This document shows positions 16,619-25,515 of a DNA stretch of 64,000 bases, one piece after another. The stretch is from CBDDEC01 sp965226785 (GTDB lineage: Bacteria; Chloroflexota; Dehalococcoidia; UBA2979). The position numbers were made by a program, and so were the translations under genes. The stretch covers positions 930,001 through 994,000 of the forward strand of contig CBDDEC010000003.1 of the NCBI GenBank assembly GCA_965226785.1, read 5' to 3'. Every line of letters starts with the position of its first letter. Within the stretch, counting starts at the first letter, position 1. The notes beneath the pieces are model-generated. The model was not told where the DNA came from. It did not search any database and worked only from the letters and a program-made list of their open reading frames with translations.

Positions 16619-16645
16619 GTCGCCATACCCGTCTAACTCAGCCGC
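16619..16645 (+). repeat. 27-bp direct repeat, copy 2
   Basis: Identical to 14378-14404. Here only the last seven tRNA bases (GTCGCCA) remain and the sequence before them is unrelated. The two copies bracket both SnoaL-like genes and the IS3 element (2.2 kb). Confidence 0.8.
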
Positions 16646-16665
16646 CCGAGAGGGCGGCTTTCTCG
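16640..16665 (+). terminator. Rho-independent terminator hairpin
   Basis: AGCCGCCC and GGGCGGCT form a perfect 8-bp stem with a GAGA loop, followed by TTCTCG. It is almost the same hairpin as at 17337-17362. Confidence 0.65.
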
Positions 16666-16903
16666 TGGGGGTGGGGGTCGGAAAGTGTGCGAAATGTGCG
16701 AGGAGGCGTTCGGAGCTGATTGCGAAAGTCATCGGCGTCCCGTTCCAGAACCGGGCCGGCACAAGGTTGCCGTAGTGTCGCCATCGAGTGCGACTGGGCT
16801 TCGCGACCCAAGGGGGCGCTGTACCTTGCGGTGACCGCAGCCAATCAGTCGCACCGGAGCAAGTTGTCTCGACCGCGGCAAGACGAGCACGAGGAGTGTG
16901 ACG
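16666..16903. other. Intergenic, no gene recognised
   Basis: Together with 16538-16618 this leaves over 300 bases without a gene around the second 27-bp repeat. No credible coding frame. The segment just after the hairpin (GTGTGCGAAATGTGCGAG) resembles sequence after the next hairpin (GCGAAGTGTGCGCG near 17468), so hairpin plus downstream sequence may be an old duplication. Confidence 0.35.
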
Positions 16904-17290
16904 ATGCCGATTCCCGAGCCTGAGATGAAGACTTGGCTCTCCGTCTTCGCAGATGAGATGCCGGGCGCTCACGCGCCGTGAGCCTCCAACATTCCCGGGG
17001 CGGTTCACAACATCCAGGACGTGAACGAGGACAATCTCGAGGCGGCTCGGGATCGATGGGCACCGGTTCAGAGCCGTGTGTTGCAGCTGCCCGGCGTGAG
17101 CACACATTTCCGCGCCGTGAGCGACTATGGGGCGCGAAAGCGCACTATTACGATTGTTCATTATGACGAGATGATCGATCCCGATCTCTACGCGCAGCTC
17201 TTCGACAACGATGACTATCTGGAGGAGTGGCTTGCCGTGGGAGCGACGTTGGAGTCCTACCGCTGGTTCAAGACCTACGAGATGAACTGA
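16904..17290 (+). pseudogene. Small alpha/beta-barrel-like gene broken by a solo IS3 end
   Basis: ATG 16904 has GAGGAG seven bases upstream and encodes MPIPEPEMKTWLSVFADEMP, then GAHAP and TGA at 16979. The same frame resumes after the 28-bp IS3 end with NIQDVNEDNLEAARDRWAPV and runs to 17290, ending TLESYRWFKTYEMN. The two halves read as one short protein of about 115 residues into which an IS end was introduced. GTG 17021 could restart the second half. Family not recognised. Confidence 0.65.
16980..17007 (-). mobile_element. Solo right end of the IS3-family element
   Basis: These 28 bases are identical to 16064-16091, the right terminus of the IS3 element. No other IS3 sequence adjoins. 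This is a footprint left by excision, adjacent deletion or one-ended events. Confidence 0.85.
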
Positions 17291-17336
17291 CCCATGCTCT
17301 AGGCCCAGTCGTCAGGGTGGTGATCAACGCAATGTC

Positions 17337-17362
17337 AGCCGCCCGAGAGGGCGGCTCTCTCG
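17337..17362 (+). terminator. Rho-independent terminator hairpin
   Basis: AGCCGCCC - GAGA - GGGCGGCT followed by CTCTCTC. It lies 47 bases after the stop at 17290 and is nearly the same as the hairpin at 16640. Confidence 0.65.
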
Positions 17363-17630
17363 TGGTCAGTCGAAGCAGGCAGCGCCACACTTGGCCGCGG
17401 CGCGGTCTCCAAAGTCCATTCTCGACCGCCCTTTCTGTCTCACAGGTTCCGGATCTGCGTGAGGCGTGCGAAGTGTGCGCGTTCGCCAGCTATCATCACG
17501 CTCGCCATGAACCGAAAGCAGTCTGACGCTGAGCATGTGATGAACGCGGCGGGGTTGGCGTAGCCCACGCTCCGACGGGTTCGTTGCCGCGCCCGACCGC
17601 CAGGAGGGGTCCGGAGCGAGGAGGTTCAGG
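17363..17630. other. Intergenic, no gene recognised
   Basis: No convincing gene. GCTATCATCACGCTCGC (17489-17505) resembles a sequence at 13321 and includes a possible -10. An 18-codon frame follows (ATG 17508, MNRKQSDAEHVMNAAGLA), too short to judge. Confidence 0.35.
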
Positions 17631-17939
17631 ATGTACGGGACCATCGCCCGGATGCGCCTGCTCCCAGGTGCGGAAGAGATGTTCCGCGTGTACTGGGAGG
17701 CGCTGAGCGACAACATCATGCCGGGCTGGGTGTCGACATCGGTCGTGCACGCTGAAGGCGACCCGCACGACATTTGGCTCTTCGTGCTCTTCGAGGACAA
17801 GGAGTCGTACCTCCGCAATGCGCAAAGCGCCAACCAGGACGCCCGATACCGGCGCATGCGCGCCTGCCTGGAAGCAGACCCCGAGTGGCACGACATCAAC
17901 CTCATCTCGAAGGCTGACCGCCCTCCGACGCCCTCCTAG
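17631..17939 (+). CDS. Antibiotic-biosynthesis-monooxygenase-like small protein
   Basis: 102 aa with the pattern of single-domain dimeric alpha/beta barrels: TIARMRLLPGAEEMFRVYWE, then WVSTSVVHAEGDPHDIWLFV, LFEDKESYLRNAQSANQD. AGGAGG lies just before ATG 17631. It probably forms a dimer; no cofactor or catalytic residue can be named. Its neighbours on the left are related short barrel-like genes, several of them broken. Confidence 0.75.
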   Translation: MYGTIARMRLLPGAEEMFRVYWEALSDNIMPGWVSTSVVHAEGDPHDIWLFVLFEDKESYLRNAQSANQDARYRRMRACLEADPEWHDINLISKADRPPTPS

Positions 17940-18116
17940 CCACTTCCCCGTCGCGCCGATTGGGGCGCGCTACTATGCCCTGCGTTATGACCTTCGAGGC
18001 GCGCAACGTGTACGCGATGGAGTGGGCGTAACGGATTCCGTCGAGTAGCAGATCAGTTCGAACGGTCCCTGCTGTTTGCCAGCGGCGGTACCAGCGCGGG
18101 AAGCAGCAGGTGACTC

Positions 18117-19682
18117 ATGACTGAGGACCACACGCCGAGTGAAGGCACGTTCGCGTTGCCTCGGCTCGCTCGCCCTGTTGTCGACGCCGCCGCCAGAGTC
18201 CAGGCCAGCGTCCATACCAAGCTGCTCGCTGGGTTCCTTCTCGGTGCGCTCCTCCTCCTGGCGATGGGCGTCGTGAGCGTCCTGGTCATCGAGCGGATGG
18301 ACGACCGCGTGGACGAACTCGTGGCACGGCGCGAGGAGACGGATCAGGCGCGGCAGATGATCTATCTGGTGACCGCACAGAGCCACTTTCGCGCGATGGC
18401 GTTGATCACCGAGGATCCGCTTTGGAACGGGAAGATCGACCAGTCGAAGGACCAGTTCACAGGCGCTCTCGACACCTTCACGGTGGCGAGCGGCTCGGCG
18501 ACCGAAGTCCTGGTGGTTGATCTGCGCCGACTGGATGAGCGCTACCAGGAGTCTGGCCAGAAGATCGCAGGCGTCTATGCGACTGGCGACCTTACTGCCG
18601 CACTGGACCTGCACCTCGCCGAGGAGCACGAGATCTCCCATGAACTGGAAGATGCTCTGAACGGGTCGATTGCCTCATCAGACGATGCTTTCCAAGTTTC
18701 GGTGGAGGCGTTCGATTCCGACCGGGCGCTGCTCACGATTGTCGTTGCGATGTTCTCGGGAGTGAGCGTCGTCATCGCGGTATCGCTCGGGCTCGTCCTC
18801 TCATGGGCGTTCGTTCGCCCGGTCCGTCAGGTCGACCATGTCCTCGGGCGTATCGCACGGGGCGACTTCTCGCAGCGGGTCGACGTCCCCAACCGAGACG
18901 AATTCGGTACGCTCAGTGCGCACATCAACCAGACCAACACGCAACTCGCGACGCTATACGGCGACCTGGAATCCCTGAACGCTGGCCTGCAGCAGCAAGT
19001 CTCCGAGAAGGTAGCGGAACTTGAGCGAGCCAACCGGCTGCGACGCTACCTCTCTCCTCAGGTCGCGGACTCGCTTCTCTCCGGCGACATGGAGGTGAGT
19101 TTAACTACACGCCGGAGCCGTTTGACGGTGTTCTTCTCCGACATCCGCGGCTTTACGGCGATGTCCGAGACGGTGGAGCCGGAGGAGCTCATCGACCGCG
19201 TCAACGGGTACCTCACCGAGATGACCGAAATCGTCTTCAGGCACGGGGGAACGCTCGACAAGTACGTCGGCGACGCGGTGATGGTCTTCTTCGGGGATCC
19301 CGTCGCGTACGACGATCATGCCGCGAGAGCGGTACGGATGGCGCTGGAGATGCGCCAGCGCCTGACGGAATTGCAGCAACAGTGGTCGTTGGCACACGAA
19401 GAGACGTTGACCGTAGGGATGGGGATCAGCACGGGCTACGTAACTGTCGGCAACATCGGCTCGCCGGCCCGGATCGACTACACCGTCTACGGCAACGCGG
19501 TGAATCTCGCGGCCCGCCTGGCAGACGCCGCGCGCCCAGGCCAGATCCTCGTGAGCGAGGCAACCTTGCTGGAGGCGGAGGGGCTCGCTCGCGGCAGCCT
19601 AGTGGAGACGCCGGAGCTAAAGGGCGTCGGGAGACCGACCGCGATCTACGAGCTCGACAATGACGACGAGATTTCGGACTGA
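18117..19682 (+). CDS. Membrane-bound class III adenylate cyclase with HAMP
   Basis: 521 aa. Two membrane helices (about 36-58 and 205-230) enclose an extracytoplasmic helical sensor region, then a HAMP domain (231-285), a short coiled coil and a cyclase catalytic domain (about 332-515). D342 (FFSDIRGFT) and D386 (KYVGDAVMVFFG) are the metal-binding pair; K382 and D454 are the residues that select ATP; N463 and R467 (NAVNLAARL) stabilise the transition state. All are present, so it should make cAMP. ATG 18117 follows a weak AGCAGGTGA. Confidence 0.92.
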   Translation: MTEDHTPSEGTFALPRLARPVVDAAARVQASVHTKLLAGFLLGALLLLAMGVVSVLVIERMDDRVDELVARREETDQARQMIYLVTAQSHFRAMALITEDPLWNGKIDQSKDQFTGALDTFTVASGSATEVLVVDLRRLDERYQESGQKIAGVYATGDLTAALDLHLAEEHEISHELEDALNGSIASSDDAFQVSVEAFDSDRALLTIVVAMFSGVSVVIAVSLGLVLSWAFVRPVRQVDHVLGRIARGDFSQRVDVPNRDEFGTLSAHINQTNTQLATLYGDLESLNAGLQQQVSEKVAELERANRLRRYLSPQVADSLLSGDMEVSLTTRRSRLTVFFSDIRGFTAMSETVEPEELIDRVNGYLTEMTEIVFRHGGTLDKYVGDAVMVFFGDPVAYDDHAARAVRMALEMRQRLTELQQQWSLAHEETLTVGMGISTGYVTVGNIGSPARIDYTVYGNAVNLAARLADAARPGQILVSEATLLEAEGLARGSLVETPELKGVGRPTAIYELDNDDEISD

Positions 19683-20023
19683 CGCTTTGAGTCGGCATCG
19701 AGATCATCGTCTGGGATCGAGGCCCGTAGCGAAGGGAGAACACACCGCCCTCCCTGAAGCGCTGTGACCTCGATGATTTGGGTGACCCCGCCCGCCGCGG
19801 GCTATCCATCTTGGTCTGTTACCACCCGCGGACGCTCGAAGTTTGCGCGCTCCTACTCGACTCGTTGACTTCGCGCGACGGGGCGCCAGGCCCTCGGGCG
19901 AGCGGCCGTCAGTCGCCCGGCGCGGGGCTACTCGTTGTCGTCACCACGTCGCTGGTGCGCCTCGGTCGCCACGTCACAGAGCGCATCAAGGCGCTTGTGC
20001 CGCAGACACGACCCTCGGCTGGC
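19683..20023. other. Intergenic, no gene recognised
   Basis: 341 bases between the cyclase and the convergent DUF4328 gene. GATGATTTGGGTGACCC near 19773 loosely resembles GATGAACTGGGTGACAC near 13292, but I see no coding capacity or clear terminator. Confidence 0.35.
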
Positions 20024-21001
20024 TTAGCTCTGAGCCAACTCGCGTTCGTCCTGCCAGCTCGTGATTCTGTGGACGATCACCAGCGCCAACACACCGCAGA
20101 GCACGAATAGGACCTCGGCGATGGCGCTCCTCCAGTCGGCGAGGATCGCATCGGAGACCGTCTGCTCCCGGAAGAAGCTGCTCGCGCTCGGACCGACGAG
20201 CGCAGCGATGACCCAGAGACCCCACCACCAACCGATCAGACCGGATCCAACTCCAGCGAGGTTGCTGACCTGATAGAGCTCGTTCACCACCTGATACGGG
20301 CGGAAGAGATTCATGATCGGGACGAAGAACCAGCCCACTGCCCAGCGAGGCGAGAAGCGCAGACTGCCAGCGGGACGGATCGAACTCAGGTTTCCATACG
20401 CTCGATTGATCCAAAAGCAGAACGTCACGATGGCGAAGACGAAGGCGGCGAAGTTCAACGAGCCTGCCAGGGCCATGCGGTTGTCGTGATCGTCCGCCTC
20501 CGACGGCGAGACGAAGTCACCGCGCTCGATCTTCTCGAGCAGATTGATTTCGCTCAGAGTCATCCAGATCAGGAACACCGCCGAGAGCATGTAAAGCGCG
20601 AAGCCGGCGTAGACCCACTTGGCCCGACGGCCCGTGCGCTGCGCTGATTGAAGCTGTGGCCGACGAGTTTCCATGCCGCAGTGCGGGCAGAAGTGGTCCG
20701 TTACCGCGATCCCTCCGTCGCAATTTGCACATCTAGAGGCGGGTTCGGCGCGCTGAGGGCGTTCCGTCTCGGCAGTTGCGCGGGGTTTTGGGGCCGGCTG
20801 TGGCGGAGGAGGCTCGACATACACCGTCGGGGGCGTGAACGCACCGATTGGAGGGTTGAGCACCCGCTGGCGACGTGCCTCGAGTTGCTCGGCCGAGGCG
20901 CTGTCCGCCAGAAAGTCACCAGGCCTCAGCCGTGTCGAGCACTGCGGACACTCGGCGACGTCGTCGTCTGCGACGGCCGCACAGGACGAACAGATCAACA
21001 T
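20024..21001 (-). CDS. DUF4328 membrane protein with two zinc ribbons
   Basis: 325 aa. Two zinc-ribbon motifs (CSSC...CPQC near residue 5-21 and CANC...CPHC near 92-111) flank a Pro-rich linker. Four or five membrane helices follow. The DUF4328 core is RFSPRWAVGWFFVPIMNLFR followed by PYQVVNELYQVSN. Similar proteins are found mostly in Actinobacteria and Chloroflexi; role unknown. ATG 21001 has only a weak ribosome-binding site. Confidence 0.88.
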   Translation of the reverse strand: MLICSSCAAVADDDVAECPQCSTRLRPGDFLADSASAEQLEARRQRVLNPPIGAFTPPTVYVEPPPPQPAPKPRATAETERPQRAEPASRCANCDGGIAVTDHFCPHCGMETRRPQLQSAQRTGRRAKWVYAGFALYMLSAVFLIWMTLSEINLLEKIERGDFVSPSEADDHDNRMALAGSLNFAAFVFAIVTFCFWINRAYGNLSSIRPAGSLRFSPRWAVGWFFVPIMNLFRPYQVVNELYQVSNLAGVGSGLIGWWWGLWVIAALVGPSASSFFREQTVSDAILADWRSAIAEVLFVLCGVLALVIVHRITSWQDERELAQS

Positions 21002-21280
21002 GACTGGCCCCGAGATCGCTTGAACGCGCCGCTGGCTCAGCCCGAGGCCGCAACCGCCCGCCTCGGCAGGAGGAGCAGCGTGACAGATCCACCTGGGACG
21101 GGCCCTTGAGAGCGCCCGCCCGTCGGCTGGTGCTGCGCCTTCCCTCTGAGCAAGCCGTGACGGTATCGATCCACCGCCGCCAAGTCAAGACATATGTCAT
21201 ATCGGCGCCTCGACCTTGCTCCCATACCGCTGCCAGGGGGCACTGCGTTCGAGACAAGGATGCCGTCGTCCCGGCTTTGA

Positions 21281-21730
21281 TCACTCGCGCGAGGCGTAGT
21301 CGGGATTGGTGAACGGCCACCGCGCCGTGAGCCAGGTCGACACGTCGCGCCACACGGCGACGTCCAGCTCGGACCTGCTCTCGCGTACCCACGACCTGAC
21401 CGACGCATCGTGGCCCTCGCTGCGGGAGGGGTAGATGTAGACGCAGCCGACCACCTTGTCGCCACTGAGCACGGAGTAGGTGAAGCCGCCTCGATTCGTG
21501 AAGTCACAGGCGTGTCGCCGGAGATCGGACAGGTTGGCGTCGAGGCTCATCCGAACCGGCCAGTCCCGCTGCTGGTATCCGGGAGTGGCTTGGATGTGCT
21601 GGATGCTGGACATCCAGGCGGCGTGGTCGCGCGCGTTGTGTTCGGGTCCCAGCGGCTCCAACCGAAACCCGTCACCCTCGAACTGAGTCGGGATGATGAA
21701 GTCGGTGGGTACGAATGGATGCGCCGGCAC
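21281..21730 (-). CDS. GNAT-like acetyltransferase domain protein
   Basis: 149 aa. It begins FVPTDFIIPTQFEGDGFRLE, PLGPEHNARDHAAWMSSIQH, and has FTYSVLSGDKVVGCVYIYPS, a pattern seen in GNAT-fold N-acetyltransferases of environmental bacteria. The usual acetyl-CoA pyrophosphate loop is not obvious, so activity is uncertain. The gene ends at 21281, and the downstream hydrolase-cyclase gene begins its own reading far upstream at 23111; the stop of that gene is only seven bases before this start, so they may be co-transcribed. Confidence 0.7.
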   Translation of the reverse strand: MPAHPFVPTDFIIPTQFEGDGFRLEPLGPEHNARDHAAWMSSIQHIQATPGYQQRDWPVRMSLDANLSDLRRHACDFTNRGGFTYSVLSGDKVVGCVYIYPSRSEGHDASVRSWVRESRSELDVAVWRDVSTWLTARWPFTNPDYASRE

Positions 21731-21737
21731 GGAAGCG

Positions 21738-23111
21738 CTAGTCCCAGCGCACGGCCCACGCGCGCAGCGGTTCGTCGAAGCCCTTCAGCTCCACCTCGCC
21801 GCGGTCGTCGAACTCGAAGTCCTTGCCGGCGACGGCCTGCCGCACCACGTCCGAGACGAGGATGCCGTCGGCTTCCGCAGCCGACTCGAGGCGCTTGGCG
21901 ATCACGACCGAGGCGCCATGGAGGTCGTCGTCGACAGCGATCGGCTCGCCGGCGTTGATGCCGATGCGCAGCCGCACCGGCACGTCCGAGCCTTCGAACT
22001 GGTCGCGGATGCCGCGCTGGATTGCGATCGCGGCCTCGATGGCGGCGCTGGGCACGCCGAACTCGGCCATGAAGGCGTCACCGATGGTCTTCACGACGCG
22101 CCCACCGTGCTCCGTGATCGCGGCCTCGCAAACGGCGTCGTGGTCGCGCATCACCTCGCGCATCCGCTCGTCGCGGAGCTGCGTGAGCAGCGGGGTGGAG
22201 GCGACGACATCTGTGAACAGGATGGTCGCGAAGCCGCTCGAAGATTGAGGGCTCGTCGTCGAGGCTGGATGGCTCGCTCCTCGTTCTGCTGCGCCGGTAG
22301 GGACGCGTCGGTCCAAAAACTCCCGGATCATCTGCCAGGACTCGTCGATCTCCGCGTCGGAGAATGGGATGATGTTGTCCCAACTCAGCATCTGCAACTC
22401 GGCATCCGGGATCTGGCCCGCCAGCTCGCGAGCCTTGTGCTCCGGGATATTACGCGCGTGGCTCTGGTGTCGAACGAGCGTTGGTGCCTTGACCTCCGGC
22501 AGCAGGGCTGTGACGTCGGCATGGAACGCGGTCCGCCAGATGCGGGCGCTGGTAGCAGCGTCGGCGGACTCACGGATGAGTCGAGCCAGAGCCTCGACGA
22601 CCTCAGGGGTGTCCGGGAACGTGATGTCTATCATCGCGCGGGCGGCGACCGGGTAGTTCGCCTCAAGCAGCGAGATCAGTTCATCGATGCCGGGGATGTC
22701 ACCCCCATAGCCGAATGCACCGTCGAGGATCAGGGCCGACACTCGCTCAGGATGGTGGTGCGCTTAGGAGAGTGCCACGCCGCCCGCCATCGACTCGCTC
22801 GCGAGGATCACGCTCCCGGCGTGGGTCTCCTCGATCACCGCGCCCAGGTCGGCGAGTTTCGTTTCAGTCGAAATCTCCTCGACCTCACGTGAGGAGAGCC
22901 CGGTTCCGCGCTGGTCGTAGAAGACGAGCTGGAACCCGAGCGAGTCGCCCCTCTCCACGTCGCGCTTGTGCACCGGAATGGCGAGTCGCCCTTCAAAGCT
23001 GGAGGGCCCCCCGGCGACGTAGTGAATCACCGTCGGACCGTCTCCTACTACGCGGTAAGCAATGCTCACGCCCTCTTCGGGATGCGCGTACCTGACGGGT
23101 CCGATCTCCAT
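21738..23111 (-). pseudogene. Alpha/beta hydrolase - class III cyclase fusion with in-frame TAA
   Basis: ATG 23111 (GGAGGAA upstream) starts an alpha/beta hydrolase: VIHYVAGGPSSFEGRLA, YDQRGTGLS, nucleophile region LASESMAGGVALS. An in-frame TAA (22764-22766) interrupts it. Immediately afterwards the same frame continues AHHHPERVSALILDGAFGYG, the rest of the hydrolase, a linker, and a cyclase domain (FATILFTDVVASTPLL, GRVVKTIGDAFMAEF, LRIGINAGE, stop at 21738). One codon change would restore a 457-residue fusion. GTG 22742 might allow separate translation of the second part. Confidence 0.8.
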
Positions 23112-23281
23112 CAGAGCGTTCCTCCAGCGGTCTGGGGCTGCTCGCTTCGTTCGGCGACAGTCGCCGCTTCCGGCGGTCGCAGCATACGTGAATCGCCTGT
23201 TCGCCACGGCCGAGGGGAGGTGACCGCCTCGACGCTGCGGCGTTGGGCGCGGTATCGTCCGCGCGCGGCTGGAGGTGCCCG

Positions 23282-23791
23282 ATCGCGACCGCCGAGGCGA
23301 TCCCTGCGCAAGCGTTTCACGAGGCGATCCTGGCCGCCGGTGTGACCGACATCGTGGCGGTGCCGGACACGCACCAGCGCAGCCTGATCGCGGAGATCGA
23401 GCGAGCGGGCGCGCCTCGGCTGGTGCAGACCGCGACCGAGGACGAGGCAGTGGCGCTGGCGGCCGGGCTGGTCATCGGCGGGGCGCGGCCGCTGATCCAG
23501 ATCCAGCACGCCGGGCTCTACGCCTGCGTGAACCACCTGCGCGGCATCGCCGACGATGGGCGCGTGCCGCTGGTGTTCCTGATCGGCCTGCTCGGCCGCG
23601 ACGCGCGGCTGACGCCGGCGGAGCATGGAGGCTCCATGGTACGGCTGGCCGAACCGCTGCTCGACACGTTCGCCGTGCCGCGCTTCCTGCTCGACGGTCC
23701 TTCCGGCCTCAGTCACATCGAAGACGCGTATGCGCTGGCCGAGGATCGGCGGGGGCCCGTCGCGCTCCTCGTCGGCGAAGCGACGGCGTAG
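23282..23791 (+). CDS. Sulfopyruvate/phosphonopyruvate decarboxylase-like, alpha subunit (TPP PYR domain)
   Basis: About 169 aa with the fold of the N-terminal TPP-enzyme domain: FHEAILAAGVTDIVAVPDTH, then TATEDEAVALAAGLVIGGAR with the conserved Glu that activates TPP, and GLYACVNHLRGIAD. It pairs with the C-terminal-type subunit at 23801, 9 bases downstream, as in ComD/ComE. Start choice is odd: GGAGG at 23271-23275 is ideally spaced for ATC 23282; the only ordinary in-frame start is TTG 23243 with no ribosome-binding site. Substrate not proven. Confidence 0.8.
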   Translation: MATAEAIPAQAFHEAILAAGVTDIVAVPDTHQRSLIAEIERAGAPRLVQTATEDEAVALAAGLVIGGARPLIQIQHAGLYACVNHLRGIADDGRVPLVFLIGLLGRDARLTPAEHGGSMVRLAEPLLDTFAVPRFLLDGPSGLSHIEDAYALAEDRRGPVALLVGEATA

Positions 23792-23800
23792 GGGGCGGCG

Positions 23801-24427
23801 ATGGCAGAGGCGCGGATCACCGTCGAGGCGGCCCTCGAGGCGCTCGCGAAGCGACGCGAGGACCAGGTTGTTGTCTCGACGATGACGGTGCTGGGTCCCT
23901 GGCGCGAGCGGGGGGAGAGCGACCGTGACCTGATCTGCGTTGGGTTCATGGGCGGCGCTTCGACGTTCGGGCTGGGCGTGCAGTTGGCGCGCCCGGAGGT
24001 GCCCGTGTGGATCCTCGACGGTGACGGATCGCTGGCAATGCAGCTCGGTTCGCTGCTCACGATCTCGCAGGCTGCGCCGCGGCGGTTCCTGCACGTCGTG
24101 TTCCACAACGGCGTGTACGACACGAGCGGTGCGCAGCCGCTGCCGGCGGAGGGGCGCGTCTCCTTCGCCGACCTCGCGCGCAGCGCTGGCTATGCCGAGG
24201 CAGCGCGGTTCGAGGACATCGAGTCGTTCGAACTGGCCCTCGACGAGTTGCTCGAGGTGGACGGGCCGGTGCTGGTCGAGCTGATCAGCGAGCCGACCTC
24301 CGCGGGGTACCGCCCACCGTCGCACCCGGCGGAGGCGACGCCGCACCCGGCGGGCGAGCGCCCCGCGCCCTCCGCGCTGGCTGAGGTGTGGCCGCGCGTC
24401 CGCGACAGCCTCGCGCGCTCCGACTGA
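23801..24427 (+). CDS. Sulfopyruvate/phosphonopyruvate decarboxylase-like, beta subunit (TPP-binding)
   Basis: 208 aa. The TPP/Mg motif is GDGSLAMQLGSLLTIS followed 25-30 residues later by FHNGVYDTSG. It forms the C-terminal half of the split TPP enzyme encoded together with 23282-23791. A Pro-rich C-terminal tail (about 275 onward in the DNA frame, HPAEATPHPAGERPAPSA) is unusual. The pair would decarboxylate a 2-oxo acid such as sulfopyruvate; coenzyme M synthesis is not implied because no other com gene is near. Confidence 0.82.
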   Translation: MAEARITVEAALEALAKRREDQVVVSTMTVLGPWRERGESDRDLICVGFMGGASTFGLGVQLARPEVPVWILDGDGSLAMQLGSLLTISQAAPRRFLHVVFHNGVYDTSGAQPLPAEGRVSFADLARSAGYAEAARFEDIESFELALDELLEVDGPVLVELISEPTSAGYRPPSHPAEATPHPAGERPAPSALAEVWPRVRDSLARSD

Positions 24428-24516
24428 CGCAGCGGCGCCCCCGTACAACGCCGGGGCCGGTGGCGTAATGTTCGCTGCGGCGCCCACGTTCGAGGGGCGA
24501 CCAGCGGAGGTGCAGC

Positions 24517-25497
24517 GTGCAGATCAGCGAATCGGTGCGAGCGGTGATGGTGCCGGACGAGAATCCGATGCACCCCGATTACACCTCCATCTACCTCGTC
24601 GGGCCCGAGCGCGGGCAGTCGCTGACGATCGATTCAGGCGAGGCGATCGACCGCTACCAGTGGTTCTTGCGCGGCTACCTGGCGGCGATCGCGCACGAGG
24701 AGATCGGCGTCGCCGCGATCACGCACCACCACTCCGACCACTCGGGCAACCTCAAATGGGTCAAGGAGTTCCTCGACGCCGAGGTGGCGATTCCGGCGAA
24801 CTCGCGACGCCTGCTCACCGGCCGCATCCCGCGCGAGGTGCGGGCACTCGAGGAGGGTGACCAGCTCGAGCTCGGCAGCGGGGTCAAGGTGCAGGTGCTG
24901 CGCACACCGGGTCACAGCGTCGATTCGCTCTGCTACTACATCGAAGAAGAAGGCGTGCTCTTCACGGGCGACACGCTGCTCGGCTCCTCCACGACGACGG
25001 TCTGGGACCTCAGGTTGTACCGCGAGAGCCTCCAGCGGCTGCTGAGCCTGCCCAACCTCAAGGTGATCTGCCCCGGCCACGGCAAGATCGTCGACGATCC
25101 GCGTGAGCGCCTGCAGATGTACGTCGACCACCGCAACATGCGCGAGCGCCAGATCGTCGCCGAACTCAAGCAGGGGGAGGCGTTGAGCAGCTGGGAGATA
25201 ATGCTGCGGCTCTACCCCGACATCGACACGCGTCTGCGCCGTGCCGCCGATAACAACGTCCGCAGCCACCTCGACCAGCTGACTACAGAGGGCGCGGTGG
25301 TAGAGCACGAGGGTCGGCCGAAACGGAAGCGTGGCGCGGCACGCATCGCGCACGACGTGGAGCATGTCCGCACGCAGGACCTGCTGGTCAAGCAGGCGAA
25401 GCGCATCGAATCGGACCGGCGGCGGAAGGTGATCCGGATGCAGGAGAACCCGCCGAGCGAGCAATGGTCGCGGCCGCCTCGCTACGAGTTGACGTAG
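24517..25497 (+). CDS. MBL-fold metallo-hydrolase with winged-helix C-terminus
   Basis: 326 aa. H70-x-H72-x-D74-H75 (HHHSDH) is the dinuclear metal motif; further ligands are in RTPGHSVDS, FTGDTLLG and CPGHGKIV. The C-terminal region (AELKQGEALSSWEIMLRLYP onward) matches the winged-helix extension of LACTB2-like proteins, here with an extra basic tail. GTG 24517 has GGAGG upstream. Likely a hydrolase of thioesters, nucleic acid or small metabolites; substrate unknown. Confidence 0.9.
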   Translation: MQISESVRAVMVPDENPMHPDYTSIYLVGPERGQSLTIDSGEAIDRYQWFLRGYLAAIAHEEIGVAAITHHHSDHSGNLKWVKEFLDAEVAIPANSRRLLTGRIPREVRALEEGDQLELGSGVKVQVLRTPGHSVDSLCYYIEEEGVLFTGDTLLGSSTTTVWDLRLYRESLQRLLSLPNLKVICPGHGKIVDDPRERLQMYVDHRNMRERQIVAELKQGEALSSWEIMLRLYPDIDTRLRRAADNNVRSHLDQLTTEGAVVEHEGRPKRKRGAARIAHDVEHVRTQDLLVKQAKRIESDRRRKVIRMQENPPSEQWSRPPRYELT

Positions 25498-25515
25498 CCA
25501 GCCACCCGCCGGGGC

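Noticed and set aside
21189..21198. Palindrome GACATATGTC as an operator
   Set aside because: A single 10-base palindrome with no second copy, promoter or regulator gene beside it.
23282..24427. Coenzyme M biosynthesis
   Set aside because: Only the ComD/ComE-like pair is present; other com genes are absent, so only a TPP-dependent 2-oxo-acid decarboxylase is supported.
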